Source of the DNA: Flavobacterium flabelliforme
Lineage (GTDB): Bacteria; Bacteroidota; Bacteroidia; Flavobacteriales; Flavobacteriaceae
Assembly (NCBI RefSeq): GCF_017948675.1
Contig: NZ_JAGFBU010000001.1
Coordinates: forward strand, 310,001-374,000
Length of the DNA: 64,000 nt
Direction of reading: 5' to 3'
A program made the position numbers and the translations under genes. The notes below the pieces were generated by a model, which was not told where the DNA came from, made no database searches, and saw only the letters and a list, made by a program, of their open reading frames with translations. Positions 27,876-36,285 of the stretch are shown here, one piece after another (positions within the stretch are counted from its first letter, which is position 1; each line of letters opens with the position of its first letter).

Positions 27876-28760
27876 TTATAATTTAATAATATAATTTACA
27901 CCGTAGTTTACTGGACGCGTTTCTGTAGTACCCGTATTAGCTGTATTTCCCGTAACATTATGGGAGTGATTACCTGCAGGCAACAGCGTACCTAGGTTTT
28001 TTACATCTACCTCACCCTTGGTAGAATCTATACCTGAAGCGGTAGTACTTTCATTCCCAGTAGTATTACGTGAAAGTCCAGTGAAAGAACCATTAGTGTG
28101 ATTGTGTTCTCCGGTTGTTGATGTAGTCAAACTTACATTATGCAAATGGCTTTTTAAATCATCTTGTTGTACCGTTTTTAAAGCCGGTCCTGTTTGTCCT
28201 GAACCAGCAGTACCAGTACCTCTAAGGAACATACCTAGTAAATTGGGTGCGTTTGAATTTCCTAACATTGCGATTAAATCAGTAGCTGTGTTTGGCAAAG
28301 GTTTTCCATCACATAAAACCCATCCTTGCGGGGCTATAATTCCTATAAAAGGCATAATACTACCTGTAGGAACGCCATTATTTGCAGAAATAGCATAGGG
28401 AACGTGGCGTAGAGGCTCGTCAGAAATTAGCTCATCGCCTTTTTCAATTTTAAGAGAAACGACTTTATTTGCAAATAATGCATTATTTACAGCCGTAGGA
28501 TCTACTACATCTGAAAAAACACCAAAAGCATCCGTTGTCAAATTTTTTGTTACAGAATAGATAACCTTTTGAATACTTGATGCGTCAAGGTAGTAGAAAG
28601 TAAATTTAAGATTTATTGGTTGACTTACGATAGCCGTGTTATTTTCACCACGAGCAATTCCTTGTATTGCAATTCCAGCTTGAGATACTGACGTTTGAGC
28701 GAAATTCGCTGTTATAGCACAAAACAAAAATAATGTTGATAATAGTAATTTTGATTTCAT
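27876..28760 (-). CDS. Secreted protein with phage tail-collar domain
   Basis: 294 residues with a signal peptide (KLLLSTLFLFCAITANFAQ). The N-terminal region includes GIAIQGIARGENN, a leader module I associate with Bacteroidota tail-fibre-like proteins. The collar domain (~128-185) reads GSIMPFIGIIAPQGWVLCDG, then PNLLGMFLRGTG. The Gly/Thr/His-rich end contains repeated HxH pairs (HLHN, HNHT, HSHN) and finishes TRPVNYGVNYIIKL, as in T4 gp12-like tail-fibre tips whose HxH motifs bind metal. A signal peptide and the absence of other phage genes argue for a bacterial surface role. It is the first gene of the operon, 9 bases before the giant gene. Confidence 0.85.
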   Translation of the reverse strand: MKSKLLLSTLFLFCAITANFAQTSVSQAGIAIQGIARGENNTAIVSQPINLKFTFYYLDASSIQKVIYSVTKNLTTDAFGVFSDVVDPTAVNNALFANKVVSLKIEKGDELISDEPLRHVPYAISANNGVPTGSIMPFIGIIAPQGWVLCDGKPLPNTATDLIAMLGNSNAPNLLGMFLRGTGTAGSGQTGPALKTVQQDDLKSHLHNVSLTTSTTGEHNHTNGSFTGLSRNTTGNESTTASGIDSTKGEVDVKNLGTLLPAGNHSHNVTGNTANTGTTETRPVNYGVNYIIKL

Positions 28761-28829
28761 AATTTATATTTTTTAAAATTTAATTGTTTACCTGTTTTCG
28801 CATACTATATAGAATACCTGTAATACATT

Positions 28830-28860
28830 GGTAAAATTATTTTTAATAAATAATTTTACC
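28830..28860 (-). promoter_or_regulatory. 13-bp inverted repeat overlapping the predicted operon transcription start
   Basis: GGTAAAATTATTT (28830-28842) and AAATAATTTTACC (28848-28860) are perfect complements around TTAAT. The predicted start site of the collar operon falls within it, so it looks like a repressor operator or a 5'-end hairpin. Confidence 0.5.
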
Positions 28861-28891
28861 TAAAAATAGAGGGGGACAAAAAAGGGACAAA
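28861..28891 (-). promoter_or_regulatory. Promoter of the collar/LamG operon
   Basis: The minus strand reads TTTG, 19 bases, then TATTTTTA (28861-28868), one mismatch from TTTG-N19-TAnnTTTG. The spacer and -33 box carry a direct repeat of TTTTTGTCCC, one helical turn apart. Confidence 0.5.
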
Positions 28892-28899
28892 AATAAAAA

Positions 28900-28924
28900 T
28901 AACTAACTATAAACTAGTTAGTTA
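28900..28924. promoter_or_regulatory. Palindrome upstream of the operon promoter
   Basis: TAACTAACTA and TAGTTAGTTA are perfect 10-bp arms around TAAAC. The centre is roughly 55-60 bases upstream of the predicted start of the collar operon, a typical activator position. Confidence 0.5.
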
Positions 28925-29249
28925 TGATTATTAAAGAGTAATAAACAATAATAAAATACAAATAATACTCATTAAAAAAATCTCTAAAATTCTCTTACCC
29001 GTAAGAACACATTACAAATCATTACCAAAAACTCTTACTGAATAATTTAATTAAAGTAATATTTCAATTCATCTAATTCTAATGTAATCTTGAGCAGATA
29101 CGGATTTATAAAAAAGATTTCTTTAAAAATTTTTATATCTAAAATCTTAAATCACCTTTTTAAACTTTCAAGAGTAACACAAATTTAAAATGACAAATAT
29201 TTTTTTATAAATATTTCGAAAAACAAGTTACGAAATCGATTGAAATGGG
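28925..29249. other. AT-rich spacer between divergent collar operon and GAPDH
   Basis: I see no open reading frame, hairpin with a T-run or repeat here. It separates two divergent promoters; any further control sites for either gene would lie in this stretch. Confidence 0.6.
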
Positions 29250-29257
29250 TACTTTTG
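29250..29257 (+). promoter_or_regulatory. -7 promoter element of the GAPDH gene
   Basis: TACTTTTG followed by CACC is an exact TAnnTTTG match, 48 bases upstream of the ATG. Confidence 0.6.
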
Positions 29258-29305
29258 CACCAAATTTTAAAAAATACACTAACTTATTTTCATTAAATTT
29301 TCAAC

Positions 29306-30754
29306 ATGGCTACTACAACTTTATACGAAAAAGAAGTCTCTTTTCAAGCCGACAGGCGACGTGCAGGAGTAAAACTTATCAAAATCATTAGTGATTTATG
29401 GTACGATAAATCCATAGAAATGGTTTTATTCCGCAATCAATTAATAGATCGAAATGTAAGCGATATCATCAACCTACATGGTTATGCTGGTGAATTCGTT
29501 GGAAAACCAATTTCTATCTTCGATTCTGTTAAAATTGCAAAAGCTATTTTAGAATTGGATCTACCACCTGCTAAACTAGATATCGGAAAACTAGCCTATG
29601 AATTTGCTTTAGAAGAAGACAAATATCCTGATGCCAAATATTTTGTTATTGACAAATTAAAAAATGCAAAAAACTCTGAGGAAATTCATCCAAAAGATGT
29701 GGTTTTGTATGGTTTTGGTAGAATTGGTCGATTATTGGCTAGAGAATTAATGTCAAAAACAGGTAAAGGAAGCCAGTTAAGATTGAGAGCTATTGTAACA
29801 CGTGATAAAAATGATGCTACAACACTTGAAAAAAGAGCTTCTTTATTAAGATATGATTCGATTCATGGTGATTTTGAAGGCTCAGTAACTGCTGACATAG
29901 AGAACAACGCTTTGATTATCAATGGAACAACTGTACATATTATTACAGCTAATTCTCCAGAAGAAATTGATTATACTCTTTATGGAATCGACAAAGCTTT
30001 AGTTATTGACAATACGGGTGCATTTACTACTCACGAAGCTTTAAGCAGACATTTGGTATCAAAAGGTGCTGATAAGGTATTACTAACCGCTCCTGGAAAA
30101 GGGGTTCCAAATATTGTTCATGGAGTTAATCAGAACGAATATAATCCTGACGAAATTGATATTTTTTCTGCAGCTTCTTGTACAACTAATGCAATCACTC
30201 CTATTTTAAAAGCAGTTGAAGATACATTAGGCGTAGTAAAAGGACATTTAGAAACTATTCATGCCTACACAAATGACCAAAATTTAGTAGACAACATGCA
30301 TAAAAAGTACCGTCGCGGAAGAGCAGCGGCTTTGAACATGGTAATTACTGAAACAGGGGCTGGAAGTGCTGTTGCAAAAGCATTGCCATCTTTAGAAGGA
30401 AAACTAACCTCAAATGCAATTCGAGTTCCTGTTCCTAACGGTTCATTAGTAGTTTTGAATCTTGAAGTTTCAAAAGCAACTTCAGTTACTGAAATCAATG
30501 CGATAATGAAAAAATATGCTCTAGAAGGAGAACTTGTTGAGCAAATTAAATATTCAATGAATAATGAGTTGGTTTCTTCAGATATTGTTGGAACTTCTCA
30601 ACCTGCCATTTATGACAGTAATGCTACTATAGTTTCAAAAGATGGTAACAATATTGTTTTATACATATGGTATGATAACGAATACGGTTACAGCCACCAA
30701 GTAATAAGATTAGCAAAATATATTGCTAAAGTAAGACGTTTTACTTACTACTAG
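29306..30754 (+). CDS. Glyceraldehyde-3-phosphate dehydrogenase with N-terminal extension
   Basis: 482 residues. The NAD(P)-binding Rossmann motif YGFGRIGRLLAREL starts only near residue 136, so about 130 residues precede the normal enzyme. The catalytic domain is complete: active-site Cys in SAASCTTNAITP (near Cys291), then HAYTNDQNLVDN, RRGRAAALNMVITETGA and the C-terminal WYDNEYGYSHQV. It converts glyceraldehyde-3-phosphate to 1,3-bisphosphoglycerate (or the reverse). The N-terminal region is helical and charged (DRRRAGVKLIKIISDLWYDKSIEM) with no motif I recognise. Bacteroidota carry this long form, possibly for gluconeogenesis. Single-gene unit. Confidence 0.9.
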   Translation: MATTTLYEKEVSFQADRRRAGVKLIKIISDLWYDKSIEMVLFRNQLIDRNVSDIINLHGYAGEFVGKPISIFDSVKIAKAILELDLPPAKLDIGKLAYEFALEEDKYPDAKYFVIDKLKNAKNSEEIHPKDVVLYGFGRIGRLLARELMSKTGKGSQLRLRAIVTRDKNDATTLEKRASLLRYDSIHGDFEGSVTADIENNALIINGTTVHIITANSPEEIDYTLYGIDKALVIDNTGAFTTHEALSRHLVSKGADKVLLTAPGKGVPNIVHGVNQNEYNPDEIDIFSAASCTTNAITPILKAVEDTLGVVKGHLETIHAYTNDQNLVDNMHKKYRRGRAAALNMVITETGAGSAVAKALPSLEGKLTSNAIRVPVPNGSLVVLNLEVSKATSVTEINAIMKKYALEGELVEQIKYSMNNELVSSDIVGTSQPAIYDSNATIVSKDGNNIVLYIWYDNEYGYSHQVIRLAKYIAKVRRFTYY

Positions 30755-30838
30755 CCAACTATATACAGGTTGTAGATACTGATTGTGATTTTTAGTCTTA
30801 ATCCTCATACTCAATAAAAATAATAATACAATCTAAAT

Positions 30839-30887
30839 TAAATATAAAATCCGTCTCGTTTTAATAACGGGACGGATTTTATATTTA
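30839..30887. terminator. Long hairpin between convergent GAPDH and permease genes
   Basis: The arms 30839-30860 and 30866-30887 pair over 22 bp with a single G-U, loop TTAAT; the core is ATCCGTCTCGTT with AACGGGACGGAT. The flanking tracts are A/T-rich on both sides but lack a long pure T-run. Confidence 0.7.
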
Positions 30888-30965
30888 ATTTATTTATACA
30901 TCAAAAATAAAAACCTCTCACGAACTAAAGTTAAATAGATGATCGTTTATAACTAGATAGAAAAA

Positions 30966-32372
30966 CTATTCTTTTGCTTTGGTTAGATAATAAATTGGAA
31001 TCCCAGCTAACATTATTAGCACACCCCAACCGCAAGTACTTGTTTTTACAACCAATAATGCAATACAAATTGCTGTAGAAACCACAATGTAAAATCCTGG
31101 TAAAAAAGGATAACCAAAAGCTCTATAAGGACGTTCTACATTTGGTAACTTCCTACGAAGGATGAATATTCCTAATATAGTTAGCATGTAGAAAATCAAA
31201 ACTACGATAACCACAAAATCTAATAAATCTCCATATTTTCCAGTCAAACATAACACAGAAGCCCAAAGACATTGTACCCAAATCGACCAAGCTGGAACAC
31301 TTGCTTTATTAAGTTGAGCGGCTTTTTTGAAAAACAGACCATCTTGAGCCATCGTATAATAGACCCTTGCTCCTGCCATGATCATTCCGTTATTACAAGC
31401 AAAAGTGGAAATCATAATCATTACCGCAATTAGAAATGTTCCTATCGGACCAAAGATATATTGCGACGCTACAACTGCAACTCTATCAGACTCGGCTGTT
31501 GCAATGCCTTGCATAGGCACAACTGCTAGATACATTAAATTTGCTAGCACGTAAATTACACAAACGATAACTGTCCCTAGGAATAAACTCAAACCTACAT
31601 TCCGTTTAGGGTTTTTAATCTCGCCTGCAATAAAGGTAACTCCCTCCCAAGCTCCACTTGAGAATAGTGAACCGACTAATGCTGCAGATATAGCAGAAAT
31701 CAATGCCATACCGCTTATTGGCAACCAGTTCCCAGTTTCTACATTGAACGATTGTGAAGCCCAAGCATTGGTCCAATTTGCATCCCATACCTCAGCCTTA
31801 GCTGCCATGAAACCAAAAATTATCAAACCCGCCAATGAAACAATCTTAATCAAAGTAAGAACTGTTTGTAATATTTTAGAGTTTTTTACACCGCGACTAT
31901 TAATATAACTCAAAAAAATAATGGTAATTATAGAGAGAACTTGCGCAGCATTTAGCTTAAAACTTCCTATTTCGTATAAAATATTTTTATCACTTAAAGG
32001 CGCGTATAAATAAGCTGAAAATTTTGCAAAAGCAACGCCAACTGCGGCAATAGTACCTGTTTGAATTACAGCGAAGAAACTCCAACCGTATAAAAAACCA
32101 ACTAACTTTCCGTATGCTTCCTTGATATAGACATATTGCCCTCCTGCCTTTGGAAACATAGCACTCAATTCTCCATAACTAACTGCTGCAATAACTGTAA
32201 TCACACCAGTAAGAACCCACATAGCAATAAGCCAACCTGCAGATCCTAATTGGCGCACCATGTCTGAACTTACAATAAAGATTCCTGAACCAATCATGGA
32301 TCCTACAACGAGCATTGTTCCGTCTAGTAATCCTAATTCTCTTTTAAAATCTTCGGGTTTATTTTCTTCCAT
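30966..32372 (-). CDS. APC-superfamily amino acid permease (LAT-like)
   Basis: A 468-residue, 12-helix transporter. The first helix carries the substrate-site motif MLVVGSMIGSGIFIV, followed by GWLIAMWVLTGVITVIAAVSYGELSAMFPKAGGQYVYIKEAYG, a typical APC helix 2-3 region, and later FSSGAWEGVTFIAGEIKNPKRNVG. It probably moves amino acids across the inner membrane by proton symport or exchange; the substrate is unknown. I chose the start MEENKPEDFK (32372). The longer frame adds a 20-residue segment that overlaps the promoter. Confidence 0.9.
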   Translation of the reverse strand: MEENKPEDFKRELGLLDGTMLVVGSMIGSGIFIVSSDMVRQLGSAGWLIAMWVLTGVITVIAAVSYGELSAMFPKAGGQYVYIKEAYGKLVGFLYGWSFFAVIQTGTIAAVGVAFAKFSAYLYAPLSDKNILYEIGSFKLNAAQVLSIITIIFLSYINSRGVKNSKILQTVLTLIKIVSLAGLIIFGFMAAKAEVWDANWTNAWASQSFNVETGNWLPISGMALISAISAALVGSLFSSGAWEGVTFIAGEIKNPKRNVGLSLFLGTVIVCVIYVLANLMYLAVVPMQGIATAESDRVAVVASQYIFGPIGTFLIAVMIMISTFACNNGMIMAGARVYYTMAQDGLFFKKAAQLNKASVPAWSIWVQCLWASVLCLTGKYGDLLDFVVIVVLIFYMLTILGIFILRRKLPNVERPYRAFGYPFLPGFYIVVSTAICIALLVVKTSTCGWGVLIMLAGIPIYYLTKAKE

Positions 32373-32398
32373 ATAATCGTTTTTGGTTTTGGTTTCGA

Positions 32399-32428
32399 TA
32401 AAGATATATCTTTTTTTAAAAATGCAAA
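32399..32428 (-). promoter_or_regulatory. Promoter of the amino acid permease gene
   Basis: The minus strand reads TTTG (32425-32428), 18 bases, then TATCTTTA (32399-32406), one mismatch from the consensus. It is 26 bases upstream of the chosen start. Confidence 0.5.
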
Positions 32429-32471
32429 TCATAAAATTAAATCACATGACATCAAGCAAAAAAAATGTAAT

Positions 32472-32513
32472 AAAAAAAGACGCTATCTTTACCAATAGTG
32501 GAAGATAGCGTCT
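32472..32513 (-). terminator. Terminator after the CDGSH gene
   Basis: AGACGCTATCTT (32478-32489) pairs with AAGATAGCGTCT (32502-32513). The minus-strand transcript then runs into seven T residues. Confidence 0.85.
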
Positions 32514-32586
32514 ATTATTCTATATTAATCCAAAATGCAGACAGGATTATTTAAATTTATAAAAGAAATATTTAGAAATAAATCTT

Positions 32587-32814
32587 TTATTTTGCTTTAA
32601 CCGGTGGCAAATCAAATGCTAAGGCATCATGTTCAAATGCATTGCGGTGCGAACCATCACAAAAAGGTTTGTTTTTAGATAAACCACAACGACAAAGTCC
32701 TAGAGCAGTTCTTCCCTCTAATCCGTATACATTACCATCAGCATCTATTATTTCAAAATCTCCTTCGATTTTTATAGATCCGTTACGATTAATTGTAAGT
32801 TTTGTTTTGCTCAT
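32587..32814 (-). CDS. CDGSH iron-sulfur domain protein
   Basis: A 75-residue protein with one CDGSH motif: CRCGLSKNKPFCDGSH supplies Cys41, Cys43, Cys52 and His56, the 3Cys-1His ligands of a [2Fe-2S] cluster as in mitoNEET. The N-terminal 35 residues form a small beta domain (KTKLTINRNGSIKIEGDFEI). It is likely to be a soluble cytoplasmic electron- or cluster-transfer protein; the partner is unknown. A -7-like AATCTTTG lies at 32838-32845. It stands alone with its own terminator. Confidence 0.93.
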   Translation of the reverse strand: MSKTKLTINRNGSIKIEGDFEIIDADGNVYGLEGRTALGLCRCGLSKNKPFCDGSHRNAFEHDALAFDLPPVKAK

Positions 32815-32923
32815 ACTATTTTATTTTTTTTAATGTCCAAAGATTGTAATTATAAGTTGATCAATCAAGACCGTTTAAGTTTTTTATAACCGCTTGCCAC
32901 AATTTACAACGGTTCTATTTAAT

Positions 32924-32957
32924 AAAAAAACCACCAAAATTAAATTTTGATGGTTTT
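32924..32957 (-). terminator. Terminator after the TlpA-like gene
   Basis: The arms 32927-32940 and 32944-32957 pair (AAAACCACC with GATGGTTTT, one G-U) around a short loop. The minus-strand transcript continues into a T-run. Confidence 0.8.
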
Positions 32958-33018
32958 AATCGAGAGTAGTTATTAAAAAGATAAATCATCATTTTAAAAC
33001 TACCTCAACCTAATTACA

Positions 33019-34023
33019 TTATTGTAATAAAGCGTCAAACTCAGCCTCAATTGTAGGACTAGAAGGACGTTGTGCATCGGCTTTAACTATTTTTCCATTG
33101 GGATCAATTAATATAAATCTAGGAATTCCTGTTATATTATAGTCTTTAACAAATTGAGAATTCCAGTCATTATCAGCAAAAACTTGTACGCCACCTAATT
33201 CTTTATCTTTAATTAATTTGCGCCATTTTTCTACATCCTTTAATTGATCAATTGATAAACTTACAAACACAATATTTTTTTGATGGTATTTTTCCTCTAA
33301 TTTTTTTAAAAAGGGAATTTCAGCACGACATGGAGCACACCAAGTTGCCCAAACATCAATATATACATATTTACCTCTAAAATCCTCTAATTTAGTTTTC
33401 CCTCCTTTATAATTGTCATACTCAAAAGTTGGAGACACAGCGCCATCCATTTTTTTAGTTTTCATTGCTTCATCATAATATTTTGCCATACTCACCAATG
33501 ACTTATCAATATTTTTCTTTTGCAATGTTACAAAATTGGCATCTAATTTTTTGTTGTCCAATACTAGTAAATCAACAATTTTTTTATCATTTATGCTTTT
33601 AGTAAAAATCTCTTCAGATGAAGCCAAAAGTGAATCGTAATCATATGCTGCATCTTTTATAGCGTTTTGCGCTAATATATTATTCTCTAAAGCTCCTTTA
33701 CCACTATAAACAATAGATTCATCAAATTTCTTAGCATCCATTTTTAAACTTAGATCATATCCGTTCTTCAAAAATAATTGCGTGTATTCTTTACCATCAA
33801 ACAACATATAAAACCCTTCCTCTACAGGAAATGAATCTTTAAAAAAACCATCTTTATTTACTGAAATCTTTTTTATTTCTTTTCCGTTGTTGCTGTCTAA
33901 GAAACTTATAGCATCGGTATTTCTGTTCGCAATTTCAGCTTTAAAAGACAAAGCAGTTTTAGATTGTCCTATCACATTTGCAGTAGTAATAAATGTTAAT
34001 GCGATAAAAAGTAATTTTCTCAT
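33019..34023 (-). CDS. TlpA-like thioredoxin-fold protein, exported
   Basis: 334 residues with a signal peptide (RKLLFIALTFITTANVIGQ). An N-terminal DUF4369-like beta domain (~25-100) is followed by a helical linker and a C-terminal thioredoxin domain with the CAPC active site at Cys229/Cys232 (YIDVWATWCAPCRAEIP) and the cis-Pro segment ITGIPRFILID. In Bacteroidota such proteins reduce disulfides in the periplasm, for example in cytochrome c maturation or oxidative defence. The specific client is unknown. Single-gene unit with a promoter at 34049. Confidence 0.88.
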   Translation of the reverse strand: MRKLLFIALTFITTANVIGQSKTALSFKAEIANRNTDAISFLDSNNGKEIKKISVNKDGFFKDSFPVEEGFYMLFDGKEYTQLFLKNGYDLSLKMDAKKFDESIVYSGKGALENNILAQNAIKDAAYDYDSLLASSEEIFTKSINDKKIVDLLVLDNKKLDANFVTLQKKNIDKSLVSMAKYYDEAMKTKKMDGAVSPTFEYDNYKGGKTKLEDFRGKYVYIDVWATWCAPCRAEIPFLKKLEEKYHQKNIVFVSLSIDQLKDVEKWRKLIKDKELGGVQVFADNDWNSQFVKDYNITGIPRFILIDPNGKIVKADAQRPSSPTIEAEFDALLQ

Positions 34024-34048
34024 TGAGTTATAATTTTATTATTCGCTC

Positions 34049-34056
34049 CAAAAATA
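34049..34056 (-). promoter_or_regulatory. -7 promoter element of the TlpA-like gene
   Basis: The minus strand reads TATTTTTG, an exact TAnnTTTG match, 25 bases upstream of the start. Confidence 0.5.
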
Positions 34057-34349
34057 ATTTATTAAAATTAAGTCATATTATTAATTAACATAAAATTAAT
34101 GATAAGTATTCCTTATAACATCTTTTTTAATAAAATATATAAATAGAATTTATAAATTAATAGATATCCTTTATTTAAATACTAAAAAATGACATAAAAT
34201 ATCATCAGATATTATATTTGTTTTTAAAATTCTAAATATTATAAAATTGAAAATATCACATCAAATTGTGTAATGTTTTTTAAGTTTAAGTTCACCAACT
34301 TTGTAATCAAGCATATAAATAATTGTTGAAACATAAAAAATAAAATATC
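34057..34349. other. Spacer between divergent TlpA-like and PNPOx-like genes
   Basis: Very AT-rich with no open reading frame I can support. A -7-like CAACTTTG (34296-34303, one mismatch) on the plus strand is the best candidate promoter for the PNPOx-like gene. Confidence 0.5.
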
Positions 34350-34859
34350 ATGAGCGATAATGAAACTAAACACACTATTGAAGGCGTTGATAAATTGAAA
34401 GAACTAGTAGAAGCGATTCGTATTTGTCTTTTTTCAACTAAACTAAAAACTCAAGATGGTGCAACTACAAGACCAATGAGTGCTGTAAAAGTATGTGATC
34501 AAGGAAATATTTATTTTTTTAATCAAAAAGACAGTGATAAAAATAAAGAAATTGAGGAAGACCCAAAAGTTCAATTATTTTTTTCACATCCTGCGAAGGG
34601 AAGCTATTTAGTAGTTAATGGAACTGCATCAATTACTACAGATCGAAAAAAGATTGAAGAATTATGGAATCCTGCAGTAGAAATTTGGTTTGAAAAAGGA
34701 AAAGACGATCCCAACATATCTATTATAAAAGTTACTCCATCCAGCGCCTATTTTTGGGATACCGATGGCAATCAAATGATCAATATCTTAAAGATGGCAG
34801 CATCATTTGTTACAGGAACTAATTTAGTGAGTGGTTCTGAAGGGGAAATTGTAATTTAA
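34350..34859 (+). CDS. Pyridoxamine 5'-phosphate oxidase-like protein (general stress protein 26 type)
   Basis: A 169-residue split-barrel flavin-binding protein: DKLKELVEAIRICLFSTKLKTQDGATTRPMSAVKVCDQGNIYFFNQ is the PNPOx-like start, followed by VQLFFSHPAKGSYLVVNGTASI, EELWNPAVEIWFEKGKDDPNISIIKVTPSSAYFWD. That matches the general-stress-protein-26 branch rather than the true PdxH. It probably binds FMN or FAD; the reaction is unknown. Single-gene unit ended by a strong bidirectional terminator. Confidence 0.88.
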   Translation: MSDNETKHTIEGVDKLKELVEAIRICLFSTKLKTQDGATTRPMSAVKVCDQGNIYFFNQKDSDKNKEIEEDPKVQLFFSHPAKGSYLVVNGTASITTDRKKIEELWNPAVEIWFEKGKDDPNISIIKVTPSSAYFWDTDGNQMINILKMAASFVTGTNLVSGSEGEIVI

Positions 34860-34860
34860 T

Positions 34861-34893
34861 AAAAAAAACGCTCTACAAGTAGAGCGTTTTTTT
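34861..34893. terminator. Bidirectional terminator
   Basis: CGCTCTA (34868-34874) pairs with TAGAGCG (34879-34885), flanked by A7 and T9, so both the PNPOx-like gene and the convergent LysM gene can use it. Confidence 0.9.
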
Positions 34894-34908
34894 TTATTTC
34901 CAATAAGT

Positions 34909-36285
34909 CTATTGAAGAACTCGATTGATCTGAGTGAAATTTTTCTGATAATATTTTTCTTTAGTAGATGAAATGATAACTCCACTACTCACAGAGGAAT
35001 GAATAAACTTAATTTCACCTTCATTAACTTCAACAACCATTCCTACATGGTTAATTTGACTTCTTCCATTTGTTTTAAAGAAAATTAAATCGCCTTTTTG
35101 TGCTTCTTCTGTATTAATTTTAGTTCCAATTCCAGATTGTTCTCGAGAAGTTCTTGGCAACTTGATATCAAAAGCTCCAAAAGTTGTACACATAAGTCCT
35201 GAGCAATCAAACCCAGATTTTGTTGTTCCTCCTGTGCGGTAACGTGAACCTATATTTTGTGAAGCACTTTCAATTAATTCATCCAAAAACTCATGATCAA
35301 ATGTTGGTTTTATTGAATTATTAAAATCAATCTTAGTATTTTGTATAGTTGCATTAGCATCTGCTACTGCATTATTTTCTAAATATAGATTAGCAGCAGT
35401 TATACTCAATTTATGACCTACACGGAGTTTATTTTTTATCTCCGGATTCTGTCTTTCTAACTCCTTTACTGTTATTCCATATTCTTTTGCAATTGCAAAT
35501 TTTGTTTCCTTTGGCATCACTTCTCTAATTATAGTATTCAAAGAATTATTTTCTTTAATAACATCTATAGAAGCTACCATATTAGTATCATTTTTTATCT
35601 CCTGATTACTTGTATCCATTGCTATTTGAGCAACTGCATTTCCAGGTATAAAAACTTTTTGCCCCACTTTAAGAGATTTAACTCCTAATCCTGGATTGAC
35701 TTTGTCAAAATCCTTAATGGTGATTCCGTATTTTTTTGTAATGGAGTATTTAGTTTCTTTAGGTAAAACTTCCCAAATAAAAGTAGATGATGACACAACT
35801 GGAGTGGCTGCTATTTCTTGCTTTATTACAATATCTTTTGTTGATTCATATACAACATCAACAGGAATTGCGTTAGCTGGAATATTTATTTTTTGCCCAA
35901 TTTTTAAATCTGAAGAAGCAAGAGTTGGATTAATTTGATTTAATTCTTTAATACTTATTCCATATTGCTTTGCTATACCATAAAGGGTTTCTTTAGCTTG
36001 AACTTGATGTTCTTTTCCAGTATAATTTTGAACAACTTGACTTGAAGTGGTAACTGTCTTAGTTGAAGAGGCAACAGGAATTAATAATATTGAATTTAGT
36101 TTTAGAAGATTTTTAGCTTTGGGATTTAATTTTAAAATCGCACTTTGTTTTACTTCATATTTCTCTGCAATGCTGGATATAGTTTCTCCTTTTACGATAG
36201 TGTGTTTTGTTATTTTTTCTTGTGAAAAAAGCACGATGCTATTTAAAAAAACTAGTATTACAATTACTCTTAAACTCATATTCAT
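34909..36285 (-). CDS. LysM-repeat NlpC/P60 cell-wall peptidase
   Basis: 458 residues: a signal peptide (LRVIVILVFLNSIVLFSQ), four LysM domains (~26-70, ~91-137, ~170-214, ~256-298, each with a GETI/KETLYGIAKQYG-like turn and a KVGQKIxIP end) and a C-terminal NlpC/P60 domain (~330-458). The catalytic Cys is in GFDCSGLM near residue 361 and the His in INHVGMVVE near residue 411. It should bind peptidoglycan through LysM and cut stem peptides in the periplasm or at the surface. It has a long 624-base region upstream. Confidence 0.93.
   Translation of the reverse strand: MNMSLRVIVILVFLNSIVLFSQEKITKHTIVKGETISSIAEKYEVKQSAILKLNPKAKNLLKLNSILLIPVASSTKTVTTSSQVVQNYTGKEHQVQAKETLYGIAKQYGISIKELNQINPTLASSDLKIGQKINIPANAIPVDVVYESTKDIVIKQEIAATPVVSSSTFIWEVLPKETKYSITKKYGITIKDFDKVNPGLGVKSLKVGQKVFIPGNAVAQIAMDTSNQEIKNDTNMVASIDVIKENNSLNTIIREVMPKETKFAIAKEYGITVKELERQNPEIKNKLRVGHKLSITAANLYLENNAVADANATIQNTKIDFNNSIKPTFDHEFLDELIESASQNIGSRYRTGGTTKSGFDCSGLMCTTFGAFDIKLPRTSREQSGIGTKINTEEAQKGDLIFFKTNGRSQINHVGMVVEVNEGEIKFIHSSVSSGVIISSTKEKYYQKNFTQINRVLQ

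Noticed and set aside
27876-28760. Tail-collar gene as evidence of a prophage
   Set aside because: It carries a signal peptide, is operonic with a T9SS giant, and there is no capsid, terminase, portal or integrase gene around it.
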